A DNA stretch of 64,000 nucleotides from assembly GCF_048595595.1 (NCBI RefSeq), contig NZ_CP184347.1; one strand, 5' to 3'. Positions 26,011 through 33,720 of the stretch are shown here, in pieces. The first letter of the stretch is position 1. Every line of letters begins with the position of its first letter. The notes beneath the pieces were generated by a model, which saw only the letters and a list, made by a program, of their open reading frames with translations, searched no databases and was not told the DNA's origin. This stretch comes from Bacteroides pyogenes_A (GTDB lineage: Bacteria; Bacteroidota; Bacteroidia; Bacteroidales; Bacteroidaceae). The translations under genes and the position numbers were made by a program.

Positions 26011-26030
26011 AACCGTTAAAATTTCAATTA
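26011..26030 (+). promoter_or_regulatory. AAAATTTCAATTA leader box before traN
   Basis: AACCGTTAAAATTTCAATTA ends three bases before the traN ATG, the same spacing as upstream of the DUF3945 gene. Confidence 0.45.
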
Positions 26031-26033
26031 GCA

Positions 26034-26969
26034 ATGAAACAGATTTTTGTAATGTTCGCCCTCTTGTTGGGCGTGTGTGCGGCAAACGCACAAACCACTG
26101 ACACCGTGAAGTATGCGGCTGGCAACGACTTGTACCGGGGGATTACCCGGAAACTCCCGTACCGCCAAATGGTTACGCCCTACGGCGTGGAAGTAACCTT
26201 TGCCAAGACGGTGCATATCATCTTCCCCGCCGCCGTCCGCTACGTGGATTTGGGAAGCAACCACATCATAGCGGGAAAGGCGGACGGTGCGGAGAACGTA
26301 ATCAGGGTGAAAGCCACGACAGAGGGCTTTCCGGGCGAAACGAACTTCTCCGTCATTTGCGAGGACGGGAGTTTCTTTTCATTCAACGCCAAATATGCCC
26401 GTGAACCGGAAATGCTCAACATCGAAATGAAAGACTTCTTGGAGAACGAGGACACCAGCGACTTTTCGCATACCCGCATGAACATCTATTTCCGGGAATT
26501 AGGTAATGAAAGCCCGCTGCTGATGAAGCTGATAATGCGGAGCATCTACAAGAACAATGACCGGAAAGTGCGCCACTTGGGTAGCAAGCGTTTCGGCATA
26601 CAGTTCTTAATCAAGGGGATTTACACCTATAACGGGATGCTCTATGTACACACGCAGACAAAGAACAGTTCCAACGTGCCTTTCGATACCGACTTCATCA
26701 AGTTTAAGATAGTCGATAAGAAAGTACCCAAGCGCACGGCTATTCAGGAAACGGTGCTGGATGCGGTACGCAGCTACAACGAAGTGATAGAAATTGCCGG
26801 GAAAACAACTGTGCGCACGGTGTACGCCCTGCCGAAGTTTACCATTCCTGACGACAAGCTGCTGTTGGTGGAACTTTACGAGAAAAACGGCGGGCGGCAT
26901 CAGGTTATCCGGGTGGAGAACGCCGACATCGTGAACGCAGAAGTGATTAACGAACTAAAAATCAAATAG
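26034..26969 (+). CDS. traN: TraN, VirB9-like outer-membrane-complex protein
   Basis: 311 residues with a signal peptide (KQIFVMFALLLGVCAANA-Q). The N-terminal mature domain (VEVTFAKTVHIIFPAAVRYVDLGSNHIIAGKADGAENVIRVKA) is the typical VirB9-like beta domain. The C-terminal part (about 190-310) contains IQFLIKGIYTYNGMLYVHTQTKN. It probably forms the outer-membrane ring with TraM and TraO. traO follows two bases later. Confidence 0.9.
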   Translation: MKQIFVMFALLLGVCAANAQTTDTVKYAAGNDLYRGITRKLPYRQMVTPYGVEVTFAKTVHIIFPAAVRYVDLGSNHIIAGKADGAENVIRVKATTEGFPGETNFSVICEDGSFFSFNAKYAREPEMLNIEMKDFLENEDTSDFSHTRMNIYFRELGNESPLLMKLIMRSIYKNNDRKVRHLGSKRFGIQFLIKGIYTYNGMLYVHTQTKNSSNVPFDTDFIKFKIVDKKVPKRTAIQETVLDAVRSYNEVIEIAGKTTVRTVYALPKFTIPDDKLLLVELYEKNGGRHQVIRVENADIVNAEVINELKIK

Positions 26970-26971
26970 GG

Positions 26972-27553
26972 ATGAAACGGTTTCTATTTATCGGAATACT
27001 CTTTGTGCTGTGCCTGCATTTCAACCAGGCACACGCACAAAGATACCTGCCGGGCATGAAAGGCTTGCAGGTCACGGCTGGCATGGCGGACGGGGTGCAT
27101 TGGAACGACAACACGGATTTTGCCTACCATATCGGGGCGGCATACAGCGTTTACACCAAGAACGCCAACCGCTGGGTGATTGGCGGCGAATACCTGCACA
27201 AGAAGTATGACTACAAGGATATGCAGATACCCGTAGAACAGTTCACCGCAGAGGGCGGCTATTACCTGAAATTCCTATCGGACAGGCGAAAGACCTTTTT
27301 CCTGTCACTGGGACTGTCGGCACTCGCCGGGTATGAAACAAGCAACCGAAGCGAAAAGCTCTTGCCGGACGGCTCCACGCTGCTGGATAAGGACTGCTTC
27401 ATTTACGGCGGTGCGCTGACGCTGGAACTGGAAGCCTACCTGACCGACCGGGTGGCTCTGCTACTGAACGCAAGGGAACGGGCATTGTTCGGCTCGGACA
27501 TAGGTAAGTTCCACACGCAGGTATCTTTGGGACTGAAATTCATTATCAACTGA
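26972..27553 (+). CDS. traO: TraO, outer-membrane beta-barrel-like protein
   Basis: 193 residues. The signal peptide (KRFLFIGILFVLCLHFNQAHA) is followed by a run of amphipathic strands (GLQVTAGMADGVHWN, YHIGAAYSVYTKNANRWVIGGEYLHKKYDY) ending FHTQVSLGLKFIIN, the pattern of a small outer-membrane barrel. It is conserved after traN in Bacteroides ICEs. Confidence 0.87.
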   Translation: MKRFLFIGILFVLCLHFNQAHAQRYLPGMKGLQVTAGMADGVHWNDNTDFAYHIGAAYSVYTKNANRWVIGGEYLHKKYDYKDMQIPVEQFTAEGGYYLKFLSDRRKTFFLSLGLSALAGYETSNRSEKLLPDGSTLLDKDCFIYGGALTLELEAYLTDRVALLLNARERALFGSDIGKFHTQVSLGLKFIIN

Positions 27554-27566
27554 CCGCTATATAACA

Positions 27567-28007
27567 ATGTATATGAAGAATGTAATGTATAAAATCATCA
27601 TGGGCTGCTACATCGTGGCCGCCCTCGTGCTTGTCACCGCCTGTAATGACAACTTGGATATTCAGCAGGCATACCCGTTCAGCATCGAAACGCTGCCAGT
27701 ACCCAAAAGGCTGAAAGTCGGGGAAACCGCCGAAATACGCTGCCAGTTGGTGCGTGGCGGCTATTACCAGCCGACTACCTATCAGATAAGGTACTTCCAG
27801 CCGGACGGCAAAGGGAAGCTGGAAATGGATAACGGCACGGTGTTCCTGCCCAATGACCTTTACCCGCTGGAGAAAGAAACGTTCCGGCTCTACTACACTT
27901 CGGCATCAACTGACCAGCAGACGATTGATATTTATGTGATTGATAGCTTCGGACAGGTGCAGCAACTTACGTTCTCGTTCAATAATAACAGGAACGAGAA
28001 CGAATAA
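27567..28007 (+). CDS. traQ: TraQ-like DUF3872 lipoprotein
   Basis: 146 residues, or 144 from the second ATG at 27573. The N-terminus is a lipoprotein signal with lipobox LVTAC near residue 26. The mature DUF3872 domain is beta-rich (IETLPVPKRLKVGETAEIRCQLV...DIYVIDSFGQVQQLTFSF). It is the last tra gene. The usual TraP primase between traO and traQ is missing here. A strong terminator follows. Confidence 0.85.
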   Translation: MYMKNVMYKIIMGCYIVAALVLVTACNDNLDIQQAYPFSIETLPVPKRLKVGETAEIRCQLVRGGYYQPTTYQIRYFQPDGKGKLEMDNGTVFLPNDLYPLEKETFRLYYTSASTDQQTIDIYVIDSFGQVQQLTFSFNNNRNENE

Positions 28008-28031
28008 ACTATTTTGAATGAATATGTTAAC

Positions 28032-28061
28032 AAACACCCGGCAAAATTTTGTTGGGTGTTT
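28032..28061 (+). terminator. Terminator at the end of the tra operon
   Basis: The stem AAACACCC / GGGTGTTT has an inner palindrome CAAAATTTTG and is followed by a T-rich stretch. It lies 24 bases after the traQ stop. Confidence 0.8.
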
Positions 28062-28071
28062 TATTTATGAG

Positions 28072-28079
28072 TAACTTTG
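28072..28079 (+). promoter_or_regulatory. -7 promoter element of the cargo pair at 28.1 kb
   Basis: TAACTTTG matches TAnnTTTG and lies 24 bases before the ATG at 28104. The surrounding bases (AATGAGTAACTTTG-like) resemble those at 44155-44168 in the inner element. Confidence 0.65.
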
Positions 28080-28103
28080 CAAAAAAACAAAATATTATAG
28101 TAT

Positions 28104-28754
28104 ATGGCTAAAAATTTTGATACTGAAATTAGAGAATCTTTTGATAAGAAGTATCTAAAAGTATTCTTAAAAAATATTTCTATTATAGAAGAAATTCAAG
28201 AGCAATTATCAAAATTGCAATCAGTTAAAAATGCAAATATTTCAGAAAGTAAAAGTAAAAATAACCCATCATTAACTCTAACAGTATATCCCAATAGAGT
28301 ATTTAGTATAGAGGAAATGCAAGAGGAAGTAATTAGCTTTCTTGAGAGTTATTTCAAGGGAACACCACAAATAACACAAAAACCTGAGATAAAAGAAACG
28401 CAAGAATGGTTAGCCAATTATCCAGCATCTCAAAAAACATATAATGAAGCTATTGATAAATACAAACAAAGGATTTATCAGCGTAATGTATTGGATGATA
28501 TGAGATTATCATTGGAAGCTTTTTTGAAAGAAATTCTCAAAAATCAGAAATCCTTAGAAAACCAATTGAGTGAGGTTGGTAAATTTCAAAAAGAAAAAGG
28601 TTTATCACCGGAATTTATAGGTATGTTTAATCGGTTGCTGGATTATTATGCAAAGTATCAAAACAACTATGTTAAACATAACGATGCGGTTAAATACTCA
28701 GAAATAGATTTTGTTATTAATTTGACAACTCTTTTTATGAGAAGCTTTATGTAG
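28104..28754 (+). CDS. Uncharacterised helical cargo protein with HEPN-like C-terminus
   Basis: 216 residues, no signal or membrane segment. I do not recognise a named family. The N-terminus (FDTEIRESFDKKYLKVFLKNISIIEEIQEQLSKLQ) and the C-terminal ~100 residues are helical. The end resembles helical HEPN-type proteins: LDDMRLSLEAFLKEILKNQKSL, then YYAKYQNNYVKHNDAV, with Lys-His where many have Arg-x-x-x-x-His. It is AT-rich and has its own promoter. A DUF4145 gene with a similar helical end follows 66 bases later. The pair may be a defence or toxin module (inference). Confidence 0.45.
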   Translation: MAKNFDTEIRESFDKKYLKVFLKNISIIEEIQEQLSKLQSVKNANISESKSKNNPSLTLTVYPNRVFSIEEMQEEVISFLESYFKGTPQITQKPEIKETQEWLANYPASQKTYNEAIDKYKQRIYQRNVLDDMRLSLEAFLKEILKNQKSLENQLSEVGKFQKEKGLSPEFIGMFNRLLDYYAKYQNNYVKHNDAVKYSEIDFVINLTTLFMRSFM

Positions 28755-28820
28755 CATTTTCCCTAAAGGATAGTATAATTTTATTGAATTAAAATGGATA
28801 ATAATTAAACATTTAGAAAT

Positions 28821-29474
28821 ATGGCTGATAGCAAAAGATTATCCAAAATAACACCTTGCGGACATTGTCACAATATTTCCGCAATGCCAATCATTGGATG
28901 TGTAACAAAAAATGACGAATATGAAGATGTCGATTTTGGACGTATAGTCGGAGAAAGTGGATGCACTTATTGCATTTTAGAATGTCCTGCCTGTATGAAG
29001 ATTAACATTGTATATTACGAATGGCATGATGGCATGGAGTCAGAAGATGAATATGAATACGAACTACTTTATCCAGTCAATCAAAAATATCCTTTAGGAC
29101 TACCTAATAAAATTTTCAATGCTTATAAAGCAGCTGAAAAAGTAAAGACAATAGATGTAAATGCCTATGCTATATTAATGAGAAGAATGTTGGAATTGGT
29201 TTGTATTGATAGAAATGCAAAAGAAGGAACATTAGCATTTATGTTAAAAGATTTAGCAGATAAGAATGAAATTCCCCTGAAGTTGGTAAATGTAGCAAAA
29301 GGGTTAAAAGATTTTGGAAATATAGGAGCCCATGCGGCGAGTGGAGAATTAAGTGAAAAAGAAATACCAATCCTTAACGCTCTATCAAAAGCTATTTTAG
29401 AATATATTTATAGTGCCCCATATTTAGCGACATTGGCAGAAAAACAATTAGAAAAAGTGAAATCCAAAAAATAA
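28821..29474 (+). CDS. DUF4145 protein with zinc-binding front
   Basis: 217 residues. Four cysteines in two CxxC pairs (CGHCHN; CPACMK, with CTYC nearby) suggest a zinc ribbon in the first 65 residues. The C-terminal half fits DUF4145: YAILMRRMLELVC, then FMLKDLADKNEIPLKLVNVAKGLKDFGNIGAHA, a HEPN-like helical bundle. DUF4145 domains occur in restriction enzymes and defence proteins. Here the gene is AT-rich cargo at the end of the tra region and follows the gene at 28104, probably in one transcript. Confidence 0.65.
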   Translation: MADSKRLSKITPCGHCHNISAMPIIGCVTKNDEYEDVDFGRIVGESGCTYCILECPACMKINIVYYEWHDGMESEDEYEYELLYPVNQKYPLGLPNKIFNAYKAAEKVKTIDVNAYAILMRRMLELVCIDRNAKEGTLAFMLKDLADKNEIPLKLVNVAKGLKDFGNIGAHAASGELSEKEIPILNALSKAILEYIYSAPYLATLAEKQLEKVKSKK

Positions 29475-29566
29475 TCAATATTGATAATAGACAAGCATTC
29501 TTATAAACTGGGAATAAAGCGGGTTTCTTTGCTACTTTATTTTCCGGCACTCACGAAAGAAAGTAG

Positions 29567-29585
29567 CGGCGGCAAACAGCCGCCG
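29567..29585. terminator. GC hairpin between cargo and the leftward ardA operon
   Basis: The stem CGGCGGC / GCCGCCG has a 5-nt loop. On the minus strand it follows the gene ending at 29593 and is followed by a pyrimidine-rich CTACTTTCTTTC. Confidence 0.5.
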
Positions 29586-29592
29586 TTCTCTA

Positions 29593-30075
29593 TCAACTGG
29601 TTTTAAGGCTCTTTATGGACGTGTATTTCTTTAACCACACCTTTACCTGTTCCATGTTATATTCGCCCGTGATGATTGCCGTATGGTCGTTTATGGCTAC
29701 AAACCGGACACTCTCGTAGCTGTTTACCCAGCCTTGCAGGGAACAGACGCCCCACGTTGCAACATCTTCAAAAACACTGCGGTCTATTTGGCTGATTGGC
29801 TCGCCGAAAACTACCGTCATTATCTGAAAGTCCGGTTTATCCTCCAGCAGGTGCAAATGGTGCAACGTGCCGAACTCGTCAATTTTGTGCCCCCACGCCC
29901 ACACATCATTATACAAATCATCGCCCCACTGGTGCGGATGGTCGAAACGGACTTTTACCTCTATGGTGTGTTCGTTTTCTTCTGTGTCCTCGATAACGCC
30001 CGTTACCATTAAGCCCGTAAAAATACACTCGCAACGTCTGCCGATAAGCTCTTTGTTTACTTCTGTTGTTTTCAT
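29593..30075 (-). CDS. Uncharacterised ICE protein downstream of ardA
   Basis: 160 residues from MKTTEVNKELIGRRCE at 30075. An in-frame start at 30132 is less likely because homology-like features begin later. The N-terminal half is beta-rich (CECIFTGLMVTGVIEDTEENEHTIEVKVRFDHPHQWGDDLYNDVWAWGH). The C-terminus is mixed (SVRFVAINDHTAIITGEYNMEQVKVWLKKYTS). No named family is recognised. It is the second gene of a leftward unit with ardA and may help anti-restriction or early establishment, by position only. Confidence 0.55.
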   Translation of the reverse strand: MKTTEVNKELIGRRCECIFTGLMVTGVIEDTEENEHTIEVKVRFDHPHQWGDDLYNDVWAWGHKIDEFGTLHHLHLLEDKPDFQIMTVVFGEPISQIDRSVFEDVATWGVCSLQGWVNSYESVRFVAINDHTAIITGEYNMEQVKVWLKKYTSIKSLKTS

Positions 30076-30209
30076 GTCCCTGAAATTTACTTGTTTATTA
30101 CTCCGTTCTTCTTTTTTGTTAAGTGACTGCATGATATCTCATTTTTTTATGGTTATAAACTTGGTTGTTTTTAGCGGGCAGGGCTTTGACACCCCGCCCG
30201 GATTGGTTG

Positions 30210-30743
30210 TTATGCCGCATGGAACACAAAACCGTCATCAAACCAGTAATCGCACATAAACAAGTCACGGGCGAATTTTTCATAATCGAAATAGGTCTTT
30301 GCGAACTCCGGTAGGTCGTAACATTCCTCTATGATTTCATAGGCGAAATCTTCTTCATCGTCATATTGTCCTTGATATTCGTCCCGGAAATCACGTACAA
30401 GGTCGTCCGCATCTTCCTCGCTCAAATCATGGCTTTTGTAGTTGCACCACACAAAAAAGGCTTCCTGCTCGGTGTCGCTCAAATCCTCCACCGCATCACG
30501 CAGGGCAAAGAAGTTTTCAGAAATCCAGCTTTCGCCGATTAAGCCCTCCGGCACGTTCTCCCAGTCCTGAAACATATATTCCGCATCTTCCTCGTCCTTG
30601 TGAAGTTCCCGGCAGGCTTCGTAAAATTCTTCCTTGTCCGAATAGTCCGAAAGGTCGAGCCATGCGCCGGACAATGAACCGTTGTTATACTTGCCGTAAG
30701 TGCCTACATAAACTTTTGCTTCCGATAATACCTTTGCTTCCAT
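30210..30743 (-). CDS. ardA: Antirestriction protein ArdA
   Basis: 177 residues, very acidic. ArdA features are visible: VYVGTYGKYNNGSLSGAWLDLSDY at the front, the EEFYEACRELHKDEEDAEYMFQDWENVP region, and a run of Asp/Glu down the protein that mimics DNA charge. The C-terminus is YFDYEKFARDLFMCDYWFDDGFVFHA. ArdA dimers imitate B-form DNA and block type I restriction enzymes, protecting the ICE on entering a new cell. It is leftward, upstream of the gene ending at 29593. A long conserved non-coding block lies on its 5' side. Confidence 0.9.
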   Translation of the reverse strand: MEAKVLSEAKVYVGTYGKYNNGSLSGAWLDLSDYSDKEEFYEACRELHKDEEDAEYMFQDWENVPEGLIGESWISENFFALRDAVEDLSDTEQEAFFVWCNYKSHDLSEEDADDLVRDFRDEYQGQYDDEEDFAYEIIEECYDLPEFAKTYFDYEKFARDLFMCDYWFDDGFVFHAA

Positions 30744-30762
30744 ATTGCTGTAATTTTTAAGT

Positions 30763-31020
30763 TTTTGATTTTATGCGGATTTGAGAGGTGAGGGAGTTGA
30801 AGTTTCACTGAACTTTTTCCTGTTTCCCGTAAATCCGACTTTTTTTTTATGCGTCTTCCGGTCGGGTCGGTCGTTTTCGTTTCACATAGGCGTAAAAGGG
30901 TAGTGTTTAGAGTTTGCAAGGTTTTGGGCAAAAAATACCTCGCAAGGCAGGGAAGATTTTTTCGCCAAACCGGAACGGCTCGACCTTGCAAAATCGTGAA
31001 GAACACGTAACTACCTTTGC
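30763..31020. other. Conserved ICE non-coding block, outer copy
   Basis: The block aligns with 52640-52906 of the inner element in the same order: TTTGATTTTATGCGGAT, GAGGTGAGGGAGTTGA, ATGCGT, GGTCGGTCGTTTTCGTTTCA, CTCGACC and a final TACCTTTG promoter element (31012-31019 here). No reading frame explains it. It lies between ardA and the ORF6N gene. It is likely a regulatory leader, a small-RNA promoter region or a replication/transfer site. Confidence 0.6.
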
Positions 31021-31280
31021 CTATTGAAATGATTAAAACGACTGTCCCGGCTGGGGGACTGCGTAAGAGGAAGATTTACAGATAGGGAAACTGGGGAAAA
31101 GTGCCTGTTCTCTTTCATCTTTTAGGGAACACTCCATGCGGGCGGGAAAGGCAAGGGTATGGCAAGTTCATCTTGCGGTACGCTTGTGCGGGTTTCCAAC
31201 GGCTCTCTTTTCACGAAATACAGTCAGCCATGCCACGCACGGCTGGCGTTTCGGGGAATGTGCCAGTGGGAAAGGGAATA
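31020..31280 (+). ncRNA. Possible small RNA downstream of the conserved promoter
   Basis: The promoter-like TACCTTTG at 31012-31019 points right into about 260 bases without a convincing gene. A GTCCC/GGGAC hairpin sits at 31047-31060. Bacteroides ICEs are known to use a small RNA (RteR in CTnDOT) to damp tra expression. This could be such an RNA, but I have not matched it by sequence. Confidence 0.25.
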
Positions 31281-31286
31281 AAAAAT

Positions 31287-31310
31287 GCGGGTAGTCGGTG
31301 GACTGCCCGC
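31287..31310 (-). terminator. Terminator of the ORF6N gene
   Basis: On the minus strand the stem GCGGG-AGTC / GACT-CCCGC, with one mismatch, is followed by TTTTTT. It is 68 bases after the ORF6N stop. Confidence 0.65.
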
Positions 31311-31377
31311 AAGGTGAAAGAGTGTACTTTGTTGGGATATAGTTTATTAGGTGGAATTTCGTTACCGAAATCGTTAC

Positions 31378-31908
31378 CTATTCGTTTTTGTCACGGTTAT
31401 AGGTAACGAAACCTACCGGACGGCGTTCTTTCTGCTGCTTCGACTGGCTTAGAAGCTGGGTAAGGGCTTGGTACAGTTCGTTGAACTGCGCATCGGTGCT
31501 TACCTCCAGTTCTTCGATGCGCCTTAACAGTTCCTCGTAGCCGATTACCATTTGGCGCATGAGGACAAAAGCCCGCATGATTGAAATGTTCACCTCTATG
31601 GCTATTTTGGAACGGAGAACCGAAGAAAGCATGGCTACGCCCTGTTCGGTGAAAGCCATAGGCATGGCTACACCGAAGTTATAATCAGGAGGTATCACAT
31701 TTTGTGATACCCCTATGGACAACAATAAGTTAGCTTCCTCTTTGGTGAGAACAAACATAAAATCACTGGGAAAACGCTCGATATTGCGCTTGACCGCCTG
31801 CTTCAAGGCTCGTGTTTCCACTTGGTAGAGTTCTGCCAAATGATAATCGAGCATCACCCGGCAACCTCTGACTTCAAAAATTTTGTTTTGGATAATCTGT
31901 AAGTCCAT
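31378..31908 (-). CDS. ORF6N-domain DNA-binding protein
   Basis: 176 residues. The N-terminal ~90 residues are a clear ORF6N domain: IFEVRGCRVMLDYHLAELYQVETRALKQAVKRNIERFPSDFMFVLTKEE. The FGVAMPMAFTEQGVAMLSSVL segment is the second hallmark. The C-terminus is a helical, probably coiled-coil tail (EELLRRIEELEVSTDAQFNELYQALTQLL). Such proteins are thought to bind DNA and act as regulators in phages and ICEs. It lies beside the split integrase, and a perfect palindrome sits upstream of it at 31955. Confidence 0.85.
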   Translation of the reverse strand: MDLQIIQNKIFEVRGCRVMLDYHLAELYQVETRALKQAVKRNIERFPSDFMFVLTKEEANLLLSIGVSQNVIPPDYNFGVAMPMAFTEQGVAMLSSVLRSKIAIEVNISIMRAFVLMRQMVIGYEELLRRIEELEVSTDAQFNELYQALTQLLSQSKQQKERRPVGFVTYNRDKNE

Positions 31909-31954
31909 AATCGTATATTTTAGGAGATTTAGTAATGTTGGAATAATAGTAAGG

Positions 31955-31977
31955 ACTGGTCACAAATTGTGACCAGT
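31955..31977. promoter_or_regulatory. Perfect 23-base palindrome between integrase end and ORF6N gene
   Basis: ACTGGTCACAA-A-TTGTGACCAGT, 11-bp arms with a single central base. It lies 47 bases upstream of the ORF6N start and 16 bases after the integrase stop. It could be an operator for a dimeric regulator, or a terminator without a T-run. Confidence 0.55.
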
Positions 31978-31992
31978 TACCAACAATCAAGA

Positions 31993-32199
31993 TTACATAG
32001 CGACTTCCTTGTAAATCTTCTCGATGCCGACAAACTTCTTGTCAAGCCCCTGCATATCACTACCTATCTTGCTGTTAGTGATGCGGGCATAGATTTGGGT
32101 CGTTTCAATGTTCGTGTGTCCCAACATTTTAGACACCGTTTCAATGGGTACGCCCTTTGACAGCGTGGTAGTCGTTGCGAACGTGTGGCGGGCAAGATG
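31993..32199 (-). pseudogene. int: Outer ICE integrase, C-terminal fragment
   Basis: 68 residues continue the tyrosine recombinase from its conserved HLARH box: Arg-His-Thr-Phe-Ala, then TVSKMLGHTNIETTQIYARI with the catalytic His and Tyr, ending IYKEVAM. Its own start is missing. The preceding DNA belongs to the inner element. The first 345 codons lie at 54424-55460. The two parts joined at one copy of GCAAGATG give 412 codons in frame, the normal size for this integrase family. As it stands the fragment cannot act as a recombinase. Confidence 0.88.
32192..32199 (+). other. attL core of the inner element
   Basis: GCAAGATG, repeated directly at 54424-54431. On the inner side it is followed by GAAAAT, so that GGAAAAT (32199-32205) would face ATTTTCC (54409-54415) as a 7-bp inverted repeat 15 bases apart in the circular form. 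Confidence 0.7.
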
Positions 32200-32461
32200 G
32201 AAAATACCTACCATTTGAGAATTTGGAAGAATGTAGAGAATAAACCGATAACGTGTTGTGAATTAGTCGATTTTCTATATTCTGCGAGTATGATAGGAAA
32301 GCAGTTCAACACGGAATATTGAATCCTTTCGGTTACCAAACCGTTATCCGTTGGTTTCCCTAGTGTGGTGAGGTAACGGAAAAAGGAAAGATTTTTCTGG
32401 AGTTGGTTCTATCTCTCTGTTCTACAACGTTTTGCTTATCAAAGAACGCTTTAACAACGGG

Positions 32462-32469
32462 TAATTTTG
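32462..32469 (+). promoter_or_regulatory. -7 promoter element of the first inner integrase
   Basis: TAATTTTG matches TAnnTTTG and lies 18 bases before the ATG at 32488, which selects that start over the one at 32467. Confidence 0.6.
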
Positions 32470-32487
32470 CCCATAAAATTAAAGTGT

Positions 32488-33720
32488 ATGAAAATAGAAA
32501 AATTCAAGGTGTTGCTCTACCTCAAAAAGAGCAGACCCGACAGGTCGGGCAAAGCCCCCATCATGGGACGTATCACCGTCAATCGTTCAATGGTGCAGTT
32601 CAGTTGCAAAATTTCATGTACTCCCGACTTATGGAATCCACGTGAAAGCCGTCTGAAAGGCAAGAGTCATGAAGCCGTAGAGACCAATGCGAAGCTGGAC
32701 AAGCTGATGCTCTCCATCCATACGGCATTCGACACGCTTGTGGAAAGAAAAGCAGACTTCGATGCGGAAGCCGTCAAGAACCTGCTTCAAGGAAGCCTTG
32801 AAACGCAGATGACCCTGTTGGGAATGACGGACATCGTCTGTGAAGATTTGAGGAAACGCATCGGGATAGACCGTGCAAAGGGAACTTACCCTGCCTATAT
32901 CTATACCCGGAGAACCTTGGCGGAGTTCATCGACAAGACGTTTCGCACCAAAGACATCGCTTTCGGTCAGATAACGGAACAGTTCATTCATGACTATCAG
33001 AGCTTCATCTTGGACGAGAAAGGGCTTGCCATAGATACCTGCCGGCACTATTTGGCTATCGTCAAGAAAATATGCCGTAAAGCCTACAAGGACGGTTATG
33101 CCGACAGATGTTTTTTCGCTCATTTCAGTCTCCCCAAACAAAAGGAGAAGACACCAAAAGCCCTAAGCCGGGAATCCTTCGAGAAAATCCGTGACTTGGT
33201 AATCCCCGAACATCGCGCCTCCCACATTTTAGCAAGAGATCTCTTTCTCTTTGCCTGCTATACGGGAACAGCCTACGCCGATGCAGTTTCCGTTACGCGT
33301 GACAATCTGTTCACGGATGACAATGGCGAGCTGTGGCTTAAATACTGCCGCAAGAAAAACGAGCTTCGTGCCTGTGTCAAGCTGCTGCCCGAAGCCCTTA
33401 CTTTGATAGAGAAGTACCGGGACGACAACCGTCCTACACTCTTTCCGATGCTGCACTATTCCAATATGCGTCGCCTCATGAAATGTCTGGCTATCCTTGC
33501 CGACATCAGGGAAGACCTGACCTACCATGCCGGCAGACACTCATTTGCATCGCTGATTACCTTGGAAGCCGGTGTTCCCATCGAGACCATCTGCAAGATG
33601 CTAGGGCATTCGAACCTGCAAACTACGCAGGTCTATGCGAAGGTTACGCCCAAGAAACTCTTCGAGGATATGGACAAATATATCGAGGCGACAAAAGACC
33701 TCAAACTTGTATTAACGTGA
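32488..33720 (+). CDS. Tyrosine recombinase 1 of the inner element
   Basis: 410 residues from MKIEKFKVLLY. It has an arm-binding N-terminus, a SAM-like core-binding domain (FRTKDIAFGQITEQFIHDYQSFI) and a catalytic domain with HAGRHSFASL and CKMLGHSNLQTTQVYAKV, holding the His-Arg-His-Tyr residues. The first catalytic Arg is replaced (CYTGTAYADAV), as is common in Bacteroides recombinases such as IntDOT. It is the gene nearest the left att core and reads inwards, so it is the best candidate for the enzyme that inserted the element. An IS982 copy begins at its last codons; the original stop was one codon earlier. Confidence 0.9.
   Translation: MKIEKFKVLLYLKKSRPDRSGKAPIMGRITVNRSMVQFSCKISCTPDLWNPRESRLKGKSHEAVETNAKLDKLMLSIHTAFDTLVERKADFDAEAVKNLLQGSLETQMTLLGMTDIVCEDLRKRIGIDRAKGTYPAYIYTRRTLAEFIDKTFRTKDIAFGQITEQFIHDYQSFILDEKGLAIDTCRHYLAIVKKICRKAYKDGYADRCFFAHFSLPKQKEKTPKALSRESFEKIRDLVIPEHRASHILARDLFLFACYTGTAYADAVSVTRDNLFTDDNGELWLKYCRKKNELRACVKLLPEALTLIEKYRDDNRPTLFPMLHYSNMRRLMKCLAILADIREDLTYHAGRHSFASLITLEAGVPIETICKMLGHSNLQTTQVYAKVTPKKLFEDMDKYIEATKDLKLVLT

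Noticed and set aside
31101..31406. Open frame of 101 codons on the plus strand
   Set aside because: Composition is not protein-like and it overlaps the terminator and 3' end of the ORF6N gene.
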